Source: Bacillota bacterium
GTDB taxonomy: Bacteria; Bacillota; Clostridia; Acetivibrionales; Acetivibrionaceae
Assembly (NCBI GenBank): GCA_023398495.1
Contig: JAEWSG010000216.1
Coordinates: 1-28,832 of the forward strand
Reading direction: 5' to 3'
Length of the DNA: 28,832 nt
Part shown: positions 15,322-23,886 of the stretch, one piece after another
How the letters are laid out: each line of letters opens with the position of its first letter
How positions within the stretch are numbered: position 1 is the first letter of the stretch
Position numbers and translations under genes: made by a program
Notes under the pieces: generated by a model
Told to the model about the DNA's origin: nothing
Database searches by the model: none
Seen by the model: the letters and a program-made list of their open reading frames with translations, nothing else

Positions 15322-15371
15322 ATAGCCTCATATGCTTAATAGTAGGAAAGCATTTTTATTCTGGAGGCTAT
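15322..15371 (+). promoter_or_regulatory. RNA hairpin enclosing the aminotransferase ribosome binding site
   Basis: ATAGCCTC (15322-15329) is the exact complement of GAGGCTAT (15364-15371), and an inner helix ATGCTT (15332-15337) pairs with AAGCAT (15348-15353). The ribosome binding site TGGAGG (15362-15367) lies in the 3' arm, directly before the ATG at 15373. If folded, it would hide the site. Control by temperature, a ligand or a protein is possible; this is inference from pairing only. Confidence 0.55.
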
Positions 15372-15372
15372 T

Positions 15373-16533
15373 ATGAAGCAAGCTAGACGACTTGATAATG
15401 CACCACCTTATCTGTTTGTTGAAATTGAAGAAAATATTAAACAGGCTTTGGCAAAAGGTGTAGATGTAATAAACTTAGGCATTGGAGATCCCGACATTCC
15501 TACTCCTGACTTTATTGTACAAAAAATGACTGAGGCTGTAAAAGAACCTCTATATCATTCATATCCGGAATATGATGGTTCAATAGAATTCAGGTGTGCA
15601 GTAGCTAGATTTTACAAAAAGAGGTTTGGTGTCGATTTGGATCCTGAGACCGAGGTGGTTGCACTTTTAGGATCAAAGGAAGGAATTGCACACATTTTTT
15701 TTGCTCTTGTTAATGAGGGTGATTTCACTCTTGTTCCAGACCCCCAATATCCTGTATATGAGTTGGCTACAGCATTGACTGGTGGAGTGCCGTATCCTAT
15801 GCCGCTAGTCGAAGAAAATGGTTTTTTTCCAGACCTTTCAATAATTCCAAAAGAAGTTGTAAAGAGATCAAAGATCTTGTTTGTAAATTATCCTAATAAT
15901 CCTACCGGTGCAGTAGCGGATTTGGAACAGTTTCAAAGTATTGTTGATTTTGGTATCAAACATGATATTGTGGTATGTAACGATAACGCATATTCAGAAT
16001 TTACTTATGATGGAATGAAAGCTCCAAGCATACTGATGGCAAGGAATGCAAAAGATATCGCTGTTGAATTTCATTCCTTTTCAAAGTCTTATAATATGAC
16101 AGGTTGGCGTTTAGGCTTTGCTGTCGGAAATAAAGACGCAATAACTAAACTAAAAAAGATGAAGAATAATATTGATTCGGGAGTTTTTACTGCTATACAA
16201 GTTGCCGGTATAGAGGCTCTTGACAAGGGAGAAAAGTCTGTTCTGCAAATGAAAGGAATTTATGAAAAAAGAAGGGACATTGCTATTACAGAGCTAAAAA
16301 AGCAAGGGTTTAAATTTGTAGTCCCAAAAGGAGCCTTCTATTTATGGATTAAAGTTCCTGATGGATTCACTTCCAAGAGTTTTACAGCTATGCTTTTAGA
16401 AAAGGCCGGAGTGGTAGTTGCACCGGGTAATGGATACGGTCAGTATGGTGAGGGATATATAAGAATTTCACTGACAATTGCTGAAAGTAGGTTGAAGGAG
16501 GCTTTTGAAAGAATTAAGTTACTAACTTTTTAA
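15373..16533 (+). CDS. LL-diaminopimelate aminotransferase-like class I/II aminotransferase
   Basis: A 386-residue PLP-dependent class I/II aminotransferase. Landmarks are the N-terminal PPYLFVEIEENIKQA, NLGIGDPDIPTP, HSYPEYDGS, PDPQYPVYE, VNYPNNPTGA, and the PLP lysine K238 in SFSKSYNMTGWRLG, then LWIKVPDGFTS near the C terminus. The pattern fits the LL-diaminopimelate aminotransferases that make lysine and cell-wall diaminopimelate in clostridia, but aspartate aminotransferases of the same fold are close, so the substrate is probable rather than certain. The ATG follows TGGAGG, and that site lies in a predicted hairpin. Its stop codon overlaps that of the convergent SprA-like gene by four bases, an unusually tight end-to-end arrangement. 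Confidence 0.82.
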   Translation: MKQARRLDNAPPYLFVEIEENIKQALAKGVDVINLGIGDPDIPTPDFIVQKMTEAVKEPLYHSYPEYDGSIEFRCAVARFYKKRFGVDLDPETEVVALLGSKEGIAHIFFALVNEGDFTLVPDPQYPVYELATALTGGVPYPMPLVEENGFFPDLSIIPKEVVKRSKILFVNYPNNPTGAVADLEQFQSIVDFGIKHDIVVCNDNAYSEFTYDGMKAPSILMARNAKDIAVEFHSFSKSYNMTGWRLGFAVGNKDAITKLKKMKNNIDSGVFTAIQVAGIEALDKGEKSVLQMKGIYEKRRDIAITELKKQGFKFVVPKGAFYLWIKVPDGFTSKSFTAMLLEKAGVVVAPGNGYGQYGEGYIRISLTIAESRLKEAFERIKLLTF

Positions 16534-17039
16534 ACTTTTAGATCTATTTCTTTTCCAAAGTAAGCAGTCATTTTCTTTTCGTAATTGCTTTTAAAATAAT
16601 CGCTTTTATCCGGAGCTTCTTTTGATACTGTGGTGGTAGTACCTCCTGATACATAAGATCTTCCACATTCCGGGCAGGTGCTGGTATCAAGCGTAACGGA
16701 TTGGTGTATTATCTCGAGATTTTTTTGAGAGGCTTCTGCACGAGAATTATTTACATGTTCCATTTCATGTGCCATTACTTTTGCAGCGGAATTTCGTGGA
16801 TCTATATGGCCCGGAGTTTTAAAAGATACTCCTGGGTCATTGGAACCATCAACGTATTTCCGGCTTTTGCAGGTTTGACACTCAACTTTTCCGGTTTGTG
16901 AAGTTGAATCAACTTTTGTATTTGAAGCTTTAGAACCGTCGGTTGAGTTACTTGCAGTGGACAAGTTACCATGAATAAACTTGCCGCTTTGTGCAGGATT
17001 ATAATAAGTGCTGTTTTGATAGTTTGAGGAAATGTACAT
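16530..17039 (-). CDS. SprA-related putative zinc metalloprotease
   Basis: A 169-residue protein. The low-complexity, serine/threonine-rich first 50 residues look disordered. Then come a CQTC pair (C54, C57) and a conserved-looking KYVDGSNDPGVSFKTPGHID, followed by the zinc-peptidase-like AAKVMAHEMEHVNN (HEMEH, 91-95) and a second pair CPEC (C122, C125). I associate this arrangement with the SprA-related family, whose members have an HE-x-x-H motif but no established substrate; catalysis is therefore inferred. No signal peptide is present. On the minus strand AGAGGTG lies 6 bases before the ATG at 17039; the GTG at 17048 overlaps it. It ends four bases into the aminotransferase gene. Confidence 0.72.
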   Translation of the reverse strand: MYISSNYQNSTYYNPAQSGKFIHGNLSTASNSTDGSKASNTKVDSTSQTGKVECQTCKSRKYVDGSNDPGVSFKTPGHIDPRNSAAKVMAHEMEHVNNSRAEASQKNLEIIHQSVTLDTSTCPECGRSYVSGGTTTTVSKEAPDKSDYFKSNYEKKMTAYFGKEIDLKV

Positions 17040-17224
17040 ATGTTTCACCTCTACATTACCATTATATCACAATTTCAGATTTTGTGAAAGGTATAAAATA
17101 TACTATTCCAATAGTACTGTTTTATGATAGAATAAGAATTGCAGCTTAAGTAATGAGTGAAATATTATTTCAACTTTTCACATTGCTGATAAGTATATAA
17201 AATAAACTATATCAGGAGGTTAGT

Positions 17225-17965
17225 ATGGAAAACTCGATTTCTGCTATAAAGAGAAAAGCAAAAGTTCAAGTAAGGGGCAATGCATTTAATTCTTTGCTTC
17301 TAGCTATGGTGATTATTTTTTTCTATGCATTAGTACCAATTTTTCTTAAAGAAGTTGGATGTGTAATTACATTTCTTATTTCAGGTCCTGTATTTCTTGG
17401 ACTTTGTATTCTGTTTCTTTCTGTTGCCAGAGTGGACAAAACTCCAACTGAGGAGATGCAAAAAGGTAAAGTAATGGCACCACTTGGGTTGGATTTCATT
17501 CACGCAATAAAATCAATTGGGAATGTTAATCCTTATCAGGCAAATTTATCTTTGACTTTTTATGGATTCAAGTATTTCTTTAAGGCTTTTGTTTTGTTCT
17601 TGTGGAATATTATACTTGTTTCATTGTGGACACTTTTGCTTATTGTTCCTGGAATAATCAAGGCAATCAGCTTGAGCATGAGCTTCTTTATTTTAGCCGA
17701 CAATCCTACTGTAAGTGTGCCAAAAGCTATGGTTCTAAGCGAAAAAATGACTGAAGGACACAAAAAGGATTTGTTTTTGATTGGTCTGAGCTTTTTGGGG
17801 TGGATATTGCTAACTCTTGCTTCTTTCATGCTGGCAAGCTTTGTTACTTTACCTTATGTTATGACTTCATACGCTTTGGTTTATGAACAACTAAAAGAAG
17901 AAAGTATAATTAAGGGTGTAATTGAGAAAGATGATATTGTATCGTTTAAAACGTGGGAGTACTGA
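17225..17965 (+). CDS. DUF975-type multi-pass membrane protein
   Basis: A 246-residue integral membrane protein with about five hydrophobic segments: roughly 22-44, 46-68, 120-148, 150-165 (broken by the motif LIVPGIIKAISLSMSFFILA) and 178-212. The cytoplasm-facing stretch with VPKAMVLSEKMTEGHKKDLF followed by LGWILL is typical of the DUF975 family. The biological role is not known; members are frequent in Firmicutes and may assist membrane or protein organisation. AGGAGG stands 6-7 bases before the ATG. It stands alone between the divergent SprA-like gene and the pheST T-box region, with a weak hairpin (17962-17984) over its stop codon. Confidence 0.82.
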   Translation: MENSISAIKRKAKVQVRGNAFNSLLLAMVIIFFYALVPIFLKEVGCVITFLISGPVFLGLCILFLSVARVDKTPTEEMQKGKVMAPLGLDFIHAIKSIGNVNPYQANLSLTFYGFKYFFKAFVLFLWNIILVSLWTLLLIVPGIIKAISLSMSFFILADNPTVSVPKAMVLSEKMTEGHKKDLFLIGLSFLGWILLTLASFMLASFVTLPYVMTSYALVYEQLKEESIIKGVIEKDDIVSFKTWEY

Positions 17966-17987
17966 TTTTGGATTGAAAAATCAGTTA

Positions 17988-18016
17988 TTGCGGAATAATT
18001 AAATTTGTGGTATAAT
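17988..18016 (+). promoter_or_regulatory. Promoter of the pheST T-box transcript
   Basis: TTGCGG (17988-17993), a 17-base spacer and a perfect TATAAT (18011-18016). The predicted start near 18023 is just before the T-box stem I, consistent with a leader of about 340 bases. Confidence 0.6.
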
Positions 18017-18034
18017 TTTCTGAAATAATTATTA

Positions 18035-18302
18035 ATTGAATGCGATGATAGAGAAAAGTAAACGGTTGAAGCTGATATAAGAGAGAAGATATCATCGGCT
18101 GAGAATATCTTTATGAAGCAAACTGTCGAAGTTCCCTCTTAAGCTGCATCCTGAACGTGTTAGCATATAAAGTGCTCTACAAGTAGGAGATGCCGGTATG
18201 TGGCCGTTATATGCAAAAAGAGCTTATATACTTAATCGTATAAGAATCTGGGTGGTACCGCGGAGAATGCCTTCGTCCCTTTTTGGGGATGGAGGTTTTT
18301 TG
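18035..18302 (+). promoter_or_regulatory. T-box riboswitch (Phe) controlling pheST
   Basis: The T-box sequence GGGTGGTACCGCGG is at 18250-18263, and the terminator arms follow (CCTTCGTCCC at 18270-18279, GGGATGGAGG at 18286-18295, then a T-run). Stem I contains the AGTA side of the specifier loop (18057-18060) and, opposite, GAAGTTC, giving TTC (18132-18134) as specifier, a phenylalanine codon. Uncharged tRNA-Phe would favour the antiterminator and turn on pheS-pheT. The exact 5' edge and the specifier are my reading of the fold. Confidence 0.92.
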
Positions 18303-18364
18303 TTGGAAAATTCAAGATAATTGATGAAAAATTATAAATATCGATATAAGGAGGAGTCTAAAGC

Positions 18365-19384
18365 ATGAAAGAGCAGTTGAATAATATCAGGGTTCAGGCT
18401 GAAAATGAACTGGCTGCCGCCGAAACTATACAGGATATGGAGAATATCAGAGTTAAATTCTTGGGAAAGAAGGGTGAACTTACTTCTGTTTTAAGGGGAA
18501 TGGGTTCGCTTTCGGCTGAAGAAAGACCTGTTATAGGGCAAATGGCCAACGAAGTAAGAGAAGCACTAGAAAACAAAATTGAAGAGATAAAGAAAAAGCT
18601 CCTTGATAAGGAGAGAAATTCAAAACTTTCACAAGAGGTTATCGATGTAACAATTCCAGGTAAAAGAAAAGCTCTGGGCAAGAAACATCCCCTTACCATA
18701 GTAATGGATGAAATCAAAGAGGTTTTTATAGGCATGGGATATGAGATAGCCGAAGGTCCCGAAGTTGAAAGGGATTACTACAACTTTGAAGCATTAAATA
18801 TTCCGAAGAATCATCCTGCCAGAGATGTACAGGATACTTTCTATATCAATGAAAATATAGTTCTAAGGACACAGACATCACCTGTTCAGATAAGAGTTAT
18901 GGAGAACAAAAAACCCCCTATCAAAATTATCTGTCCTGGACGTGTTTACCGTTCGGATGCTGTTGATGCAACACATTCTCCTATATTCCACCAGGTGGAA
19001 GGACTTGTTGTAGATAAGGGTGTGACAATGGGAGATCTTATAGGAACTTTAAAGGTTTTTGCAAAAAGTTTGTTTGGAGAAAAGACTGATATAAGGCTTA
19101 GACCCCATCACTTCCCATTTACCGAACCAAGTGCAGAGGTTGATGTATCATGTTGGACCTGTGGAGGTAAAGGATGCAGGGTATGTAAGAATGAAGGCTG
19201 GATTGAAATTTTAGGTGCAGGAATGGTTCATCCTAAAGTACTTGAAGTGTGTGGAATAGACCCTGAAGTATACAGTGGGTTTGCTTTCGGACTTGGAGCA
19301 GAAAGGACTGCGATGGGAAGATTTAATATAGACGATCTAAGATTGCTTTATGAAAATGATATAAGGTTTTTAAAGCAGTTCTAA
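18365..19384 (+). CDS. pheS: Phenylalanyl-tRNA synthetase alpha subunit
   Basis: A 339-residue alpha subunit of the heterotetrameric synthetase that charges tRNA-Phe. The first 80 residues form the coiled-coil tRNA-binding arm. The catalytic class II domain shows HPLTIVMDEIKEVFIGMGYE, motif 2 with FHQVEGLVVD, and motif 3 GFAFGLGAERTAMGRF; CWTCGGKGCRVC carries four cysteines of the insertion seen in bacterial PheS. GGAGGAG is about 8 bases before the ATG. It follows the T-box leader and lies 37 bases before pheT. Control is through the T-box. Confidence 0.97.
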   Translation: MKEQLNNIRVQAENELAAAETIQDMENIRVKFLGKKGELTSVLRGMGSLSAEERPVIGQMANEVREALENKIEEIKKKLLDKERNSKLSQEVIDVTIPGKRKALGKKHPLTIVMDEIKEVFIGMGYEIAEGPEVERDYYNFEALNIPKNHPARDVQDTFYINENIVLRTQTSPVQIRVMENKKPPIKIICPGRVYRSDAVDATHSPIFHQVEGLVVDKGVTMGDLIGTLKVFAKSLFGEKTDIRLRPHHFPFTEPSAEVDVSCWTCGGKGCRVCKNEGWIEILGAGMVHPKVLEVCGIDPEVYSGFAFGLGAERTAMGRFNIDDLRLLYENDIRFLKQF

Positions 19385-19421
19385 AACACCATAATTTAAT
19401 TTGTGAAAGGAGTAAAAGGTT

Positions 19422-21812
19422 ATGAAAGCACCTTTAAAATGGCTTAAAGACTATGTTGATATAAATGTAACACCGAAAGAATTTGCTGACGCCATGACTC
19501 TGTCGGGTTCAAAAGTAGAAGGGATAGAGGTACAAGGAGAGGAAATCAGTAAAGTAGTTGTAGGAAAGATAGTGTCAATTGAAAAGCATCCTGACGCCGA
19601 CAAACTGCAAGTGACCAAGGTTGACATAGGGAGTGAAGTGATACAGGTTGTTACAGGAGCTAAGAACATACAGCTTAACGACTATATTCCCGTTGCACTT
19701 GCTGGAGCAATGCTGCCCGGTGATAAGAAAATATCAAAAGGGAAGCTCAGGGGAATAGAGTCAAATGGTATGATGTGTTCGATTGAAGAGTTGAATCTTT
19801 CCAAAGAAGATTACCCTGATGCTCCGGAGGATGGTATATATATACTTGAGGCTGGGCTTGAGCTTGGTAAAGATATTAAAGAGGTAATGGGAATTAATGA
19901 AACTACGATAGATTTTGAAATAACGTCTAACAGACCGGATTGCCTTAGTATAATAGGCCTTGCAAGAGAGGCTGCCGTTACTTTAAAGAATGAATTTAAG
20001 AAACCTCAGATAAAAGTGAAGGAAGAGGGCGACGAGGCAAAAAACTATGTTTCGGTTGAAATAAAAGAGCCCGATCTTTGTCCTAGATATGCAGCTAGAA
20101 TTGTAAAAGATGTCAAAATCGGACCTTCACCTAAATGGATGAGAGAAAGGCTTAGAGCAGCAGGCGTAAGGCCAATTAACAATATAGTAGATATAACCAA
20201 CTATGTAATGTTGGAATACGGTCAGCCTATGCATGCTTTTGACTTAAAAGACGTGCGGGGCAATAAGATAATTGTCAGAAGAGCTTTTGAGGGTGAAACT
20301 CTTAAGACGCTTGATGACCAGGACAGAGAATTGGATACTTCAATGCTTGTAATTGCTGATGAAAATAGAGCTGTAGCTGTGGCAGGAGTAATGGGTGGGG
20401 CAAATTCGGAAATCTCGGACAATGCAAAAGCTATTCTGTTTGAATCGGCAAACTTTAACGGAACATCTGTAAGACTTTCCGCAAAGAAACTTGGTCTGAG
20501 GACTGAAGCTTCCAGCCGTTTTGAAAAGGGTCTTGATGTTAATAATGTTATACCTGCCGTTGACAGAGCAGTTCAACTAGTTGAGGAACTCGGCGCAGGA
20601 ACAGTTTGCAAGGGTATTGTTGATTGCTATGTGAAAAAGCCCGAAAATGTGGAATTGAGCTTAAGACCTGAAAAAATCAATACTTTCCTTGGTACCAATA
20701 TACCAAAGTCTGAAATGATAGATATTCTGAAGGCTCTTGAATTTGAAATAGACGAAGCCGGTAATACTGTAAAAGTACCGAGTTTCAGACCTGATGTTGA
20801 GAGGGAAGCGGATTTGGCCGAGGAGATAGCAAGGTTTTATGGATACAATAATATTGAGGCAACCTTATTATCCGGTAAGGCTTCAACTCTCGGTAAAAAA
20901 ACATATAAGCAAAGTATAGAGGATTTAATCAAGGACACAATGGTTTCCTGCGGATTATACGAAGCGTTTACCTATTCTTTCACAAGTCCTAAGGACTTTG
21001 ATATGCTTAATATGCCTGAAGACAGTGCACTAAGGAAGGCAGTGGTTATATCAAATCCTTTAGGCGATGATTACAGTATTATGAGGACAACTACTATTGC
21101 GGATATGCTTTCGGTTATTAGTACAAATTATAACAGAAGAATAGATGAAGCCAGACTTTTTGAAATGTCCTTTGTCTATTTGCCTGAAAGCTTGCCAATA
21201 AAGGATCTTCCTAAGGAGAAACCTATACTCACTCTTGGAATGTATGGAAAAGTCGATTTCTATGATTTGAAGGGGACTGTGGAAGAACTCTTAGCTAAAC
21301 TCGGAATAAGGGATTACGAATTTGTGCCAGTTAAAGATAATTCTGCTTTCCACCCGGGAAGGACAGCAAGCTTGCTCATTAAAGGCGAAAATGCAGGTAC
21401 AATTGGTGAAGTTCATCCTTCTGTATCAGAGAGATTTGAGTGCCCTGAGAGAACGTATGTAGGAGTAATTGAAATTGAGAGCCTTATAGAAAATGCAGTC
21501 TTGATGTCTCAATATAAGCCTCTGCCAAAATTCCCTGCAGTCTCTAGGGATATTGCAATGCTTGTAAAAGATGAAATAATGGTAAAACAGATAGAAGATG
21601 TTATTAAGCAAAGGTCTGGAAAAATACTTGAAGATATAAAGCTGTTTGATGTGTATAAGGGTAAACAGGTGCCGGAAGGTATGAAGAGTGTAGCTTATTC
21701 AATAACCTTCAGGGCTTCGGACAGAACGCTTACTGATGATGAAGTGGGCAAAACTATGACAAAGATTTTGGATGGGCTTAAAAATAACCTCGAAGCACAG
21801 CTTAGGGAATAG
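19422..21812 (+). CDS. pheT: Phenylalanyl-tRNA synthetase beta subunit
   Basis: A 796-residue beta subunit, full length for bacteria. In order it has an OB-fold tRNA-binding domain (about 40-150, with VVGKIVSIEKHPDADKLQV), the B3/B4 editing region (about 210-385, including MLEYGQPMHAFDL and ASSRFEKGLD) that removes tyrosine from tRNA-Phe, the B5 domain (about 405-475), the inactive class II core, and the C-terminal anticodon-binding FDX-ACB domain (about 705-796, starting at YKPLPKFPAVSRDIAMLV). AAAGGAG lies about 8 bases before the ATG. It is co-transcribed with pheS and ends before a bidirectional terminator at 21908-21945. Confidence 0.97.
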   Translation: MKAPLKWLKDYVDINVTPKEFADAMTLSGSKVEGIEVQGEEISKVVVGKIVSIEKHPDADKLQVTKVDIGSEVIQVVTGAKNIQLNDYIPVALAGAMLPGDKKISKGKLRGIESNGMMCSIEELNLSKEDYPDAPEDGIYILEAGLELGKDIKEVMGINETTIDFEITSNRPDCLSIIGLAREAAVTLKNEFKKPQIKVKEEGDEAKNYVSVEIKEPDLCPRYAARIVKDVKIGPSPKWMRERLRAAGVRPINNIVDITNYVMLEYGQPMHAFDLKDVRGNKIIVRRAFEGETLKTLDDQDRELDTSMLVIADENRAVAVAGVMGGANSEISDNAKAILFESANFNGTSVRLSAKKLGLRTEASSRFEKGLDVNNVIPAVDRAVQLVEELGAGTVCKGIVDCYVKKPENVELSLRPEKINTFLGTNIPKSEMIDILKALEFEIDEAGNTVKVPSFRPDVEREADLAEEIARFYGYNNIEATLLSGKASTLGKKTYKQSIEDLIKDTMVSCGLYEAFTYSFTSPKDFDMLNMPEDSALRKAVVISNPLGDDYSIMRTTTIADMLSVISTNYNRRIDEARLFEMSFVYLPESLPIKDLPKEKPILTLGMYGKVDFYDLKGTVEELLAKLGIRDYEFVPVKDNSAFHPGRTASLLIKGENAGTIGEVHPSVSERFECPERTYVGVIEIESLIENAVLMSQYKPLPKFPAVSRDIAMLVKDEIMVKQIEDVIKQRSGKILEDIKLFDVYKGKQVPEGMKSVAYSITFRASDRTLTDDEVGKTMTKILDGLKNNLEAQLRE

Positions 21813-21907
21813 TTGATGTAAAAAAAATTAAAATACTTAAGTTGTGAGCAATGCTGCGTTAGCAGCAAAGAGCCCATAAATACTGTGGGAAAGTTGAGTT
21901 TCTAAAT

Positions 21908-21945
21908 AAAAAATACCGGTATCTGATCAGATACCGGTATTTTTT
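21908..21945. terminator. Perfect palindromic bidirectional terminator after pheT
   Basis: A perfect 38-bp palindrome centred at 21926/21927 (core TACCGGTATCTGATCAGATA), starting with A6 and ending with T6, so it can act as an intrinsic terminator from either side. It serves pheST and, from the opposite strand, the spore protein gene. A smaller hairpin (TGCTG-GCAGCA near 21850-21867) lies between it and pheT. Confidence 0.88.
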
Positions 21946-22011
21946 ATTAGAAGAGGCTTGGGTTGAAGTGTATAATTATTTTTTTAGTAGGTTTAAAAAG
22001 GAATAGGTTTC

Positions 22012-22233
22012 TTAAACCAATTGGTTTTCTACCATTTCAATCATTCTCTTTACCATCTGACCACCGATTGGTCCGCCTTCTAAACCATTTACTTTTGCAG
22101 GTACGTCTCCCTTGTAGTGATCATTATTTTCCTTAACAAATTGTAAATGTCCTATCTCTTTTGCACATTCCATTTTAAACCTGGTCAAAGCTTCCCTGCT
22201 TTCAGGTACTAATGGAGTTTTTGGCCTAGACAT
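22012..22233 (-). CDS. Alpha/beta-type small acid-soluble spore protein
   Basis: A 73-residue small acid-soluble spore protein, which coats and protects DNA in the dormant spore and is degraded at germination. The two family segments are visible: RFKMECAKEIG in the first half, which contains the region normally cut by the germination protease, and a C-terminal DVPAKVNGLEGGPIGGQMVK followed by RMIEMVENQL. A cysteine stands at the place usually held by a hydrophobic residue after the glutamate. The ATG at 22233 has GGTGAT just upstream; a TTG at 22245 is out of place. It should be transcribed in the forespore by sigma-G, but I see no convincing sigma-G promoter. This gene shows that the host makes spores. 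Confidence 0.93.
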   Translation of the reverse strand: MSRPKTPLVPESREALTRFKMECAKEIGHLQFVKENNDHYKGDVPAKVNGLEGGPIGGQMVKRMIEMVENQLV

Positions 22234-22245
22234 ATTTATCACCAA

Positions 22246-22320
22246 CCTTAAATTTTTTTGAATTTGATTTACAATTATATTTTTTACGTAAATCTAAATT
22301 TGTTACATAGAAATTTAAGG
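22246..22320. repeat. Nested inverted repeats between spore protein gene and pgi
   Basis: CCTTAAATTT (22246-22255) is repeated in inverted form as AAATTTAAGG (22311-22320), and between them GATTTAC (22266-22272) pairs with GTAAATC (22288-22294). The whole forms an extended AT-rich cruciform-like region. It might simply reflect base composition, but the outer 10-bp match is exact. Confidence 0.4.
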
Positions 22321-22384
22321 ATTTGATAATAATAACTTCCTTAATGGAAAAATTAGAATACTCTATTGCTTTGAAACAAATCAT

Positions 22385-22402
22385 TTGTTAATATATAAAC
22401 AA
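22385..22402. promoter_or_regulatory. Rex-like operator upstream of pgi
   Basis: TTGTTAATATATAAACAA differs from the Rex consensus TTGTTAANNNNTTAACAA at a single position (TAAACAA for TTAACAA). It lies 15 bases before a perfect TATAAT (22417-22422), overlapping the place of the -35 box, and 47 bases before the pgi start. Control of glycolytic genes by Rex is known in Firmicutes, but this site is only a sequence match in AT-rich DNA. Confidence 0.5.
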
Positions 22403-22448
22403 TGTATGGCAGTTACTATAATTTAATATATATTGGAGGGTTTTCTAA

Positions 22449-23801
22449 ATGGAAAGAATTAAATTTGACTATTCAAAAGCCGGTGAGTTTGTGCAGGATA
22501 GCGAAGTCCGCTCTCTTGACAGCTTTATAAAATCAGCTCACGAAATGCTCCATAACAAGACAGGAGCAGGTAATGATTTTTTGGGTTGGGTTGACCATCC
22601 ACTCAATTACGACAAAGAAGAGTTTGCTAGAATTAAGAAAGCAGCAGAAAAGATAAAATCCGATTCAGATGCTCTTATTGTCATTGGTATTGGTGGTTCA
22701 TACCTTGGTGCTAAAGCAGCAATTGATATGCTTTCCCATTCGTTTCACAACGTAATGCCAAAATCAAAACGTAATGCTCCTGAAATCTATTTTGTAGGAA
22801 ATAATATCAGTTCTACATATATTTCAGATTTGCTAGAAGTGATAGAGGGCAAGGAGATATCGGTAAACGTCATTTCCAAATCCGGTACGACTACAGAACC
22901 TGCTATTGGATTCAGGATTTTTAAGGAGTACATGGAGAATAAATACGGAAAAGATGGAGCAAAAAATAGAATTTATGCAACTACAGACAAGGCTAAGGGA
23001 GCATTGAAGCAACTAGCAACTGAAGAAGGTTATGAAACTTTTGTTGTGCCTGATGATATTGGAGGAAGATTTTCTGTATTGACAGCAGTAGGATTGCTTC
23101 CTATTGCAGTATCAGGTGCTGATATCGACAGCATGATGAAAGGTGCACAAGATGCTTATAACCATTATAATAATACAAATCTTGATGAAAATGATTGCTA
23201 TAAATATGCTGCAGTAAGAAATGCTTTATATAGAAAAGGTAAATCAATTGAAATCATGGTAAATTATGAACCGTCACTCCATTTCTTTACTGAGTGGTGG
23301 AAGCAGTTGTACGGTGAAAGTGAAGGAAAGAACCAAAAAGGTATATTCCCTGCAGGTGTTGATTTTACAACAGATTTGCATTCCATGGGCCAATATATCC
23401 AGGATGGACTTAGGAATCTTTTTGAGACTGTGGTTAAAGTTGAGAAGCCAAGGAAAAACATTGCAATCAAACAGGATAAGGATAACTTGGACGGACTGAA
23501 TTTCATTGCCGGAAAAGATATAGATTTTGTTAATAAGAAGGCTATGGAAGGAACTTTGCTTGCTCATAATGACGGTGGGGTTCCAAACCTGATTATAACC
23601 ATACCTGAGCTCAATGAATACTTCTTTGGAAATATGGTATATTTCTTTGAGAAGGCATGTGGAATAAGTGGATATTTGCTTGGTGTAAATCCTTTTGATC
23701 AGCCTGGTGTTGAGGCATATAAGAAAAATATGTTTGCACTTTTAGGCAAACCGGGATATGAAGATGAAAAGAAGAAACTTGAAGAACGTCTCTCAAAATA
23801 A
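22449..23801 (+). CDS. pgi: Glucose-6-phosphate isomerase
   Basis: A 450-residue phosphoglucose isomerase of the short bacterial type, converting glucose 6-phosphate to fructose 6-phosphate in glycolysis. Landmarks are IVIGIGGSYLGAKAAIDML, the phosphate-binding ISKSGTTTEPAIGFRIF, the DIGGRFSVLTAVGLLP signature, and EWWKQLYGESEGKNQKG in the C-terminal half. Length is as expected for the Bacillus/Clostridium type. GGAGGG lies about 8 bases before the ATG. It is a single-gene unit: a terminator (23834-23863) follows and a spore gene on the other strand precedes. A Rex-like site lies at its promoter, which would link its level to NADH/NAD+. Confidence 0.97.
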   Translation: MERIKFDYSKAGEFVQDSEVRSLDSFIKSAHEMLHNKTGAGNDFLGWVDHPLNYDKEEFARIKKAAEKIKSDSDALIVIGIGGSYLGAKAAIDMLSHSFHNVMPKSKRNAPEIYFVGNNISSTYISDLLEVIEGKEISVNVISKSGTTTEPAIGFRIFKEYMENKYGKDGAKNRIYATTDKAKGALKQLATEEGYETFVVPDDIGGRFSVLTAVGLLPIAVSGADIDSMMKGAQDAYNHYNNTNLDENDCYKYAAVRNALYRKGKSIEIMVNYEPSLHFFTEWWKQLYGESEGKNQKGIFPAGVDFTTDLHSMGQYIQDGLRNLFETVVKVEKPRKNIAIKQDKDNLDGLNFIAGKDIDFVNKKAMEGTLLAHNDGGVPNLIITIPELNEYFFGNMVYFFEKACGISGYLLGVNPFDQPGVEAYKKNMFALLGKPGYEDEKKKLEERLSK

Positions 23802-23833
23802 TAATTTGTTATATTTTAAATTCAATAATGAAG

Positions 23834-23863
23834 TAGGGCTGACTGATGGTCAAGCCCTATTTT
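23834..23863 (+). terminator. Terminator after pgi
   Basis: TAGGGCT (23834-23840) and GAC pair with GTC and AGCCCTA (23853-23859) around a small loop; TTTT follows. It lies about 32 bases after the stop codon. Confidence 0.75.
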
Positions 23864-23886
23864 AGAATAATGAAAAGCAGTTATTG

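Noticed and set aside
17962..17984. Hairpin over the stop codon of the DUF975-type gene as a terminator
   Set aside because: The stem is AT-rich and no T-run follows; it is too weak to call.
22012..22245. Longer start for the spore protein at TTG 22245
   Set aside because: The ATG at 22233 has the better spaced GGTGAT and gives the usual N terminus MSRPKTP.
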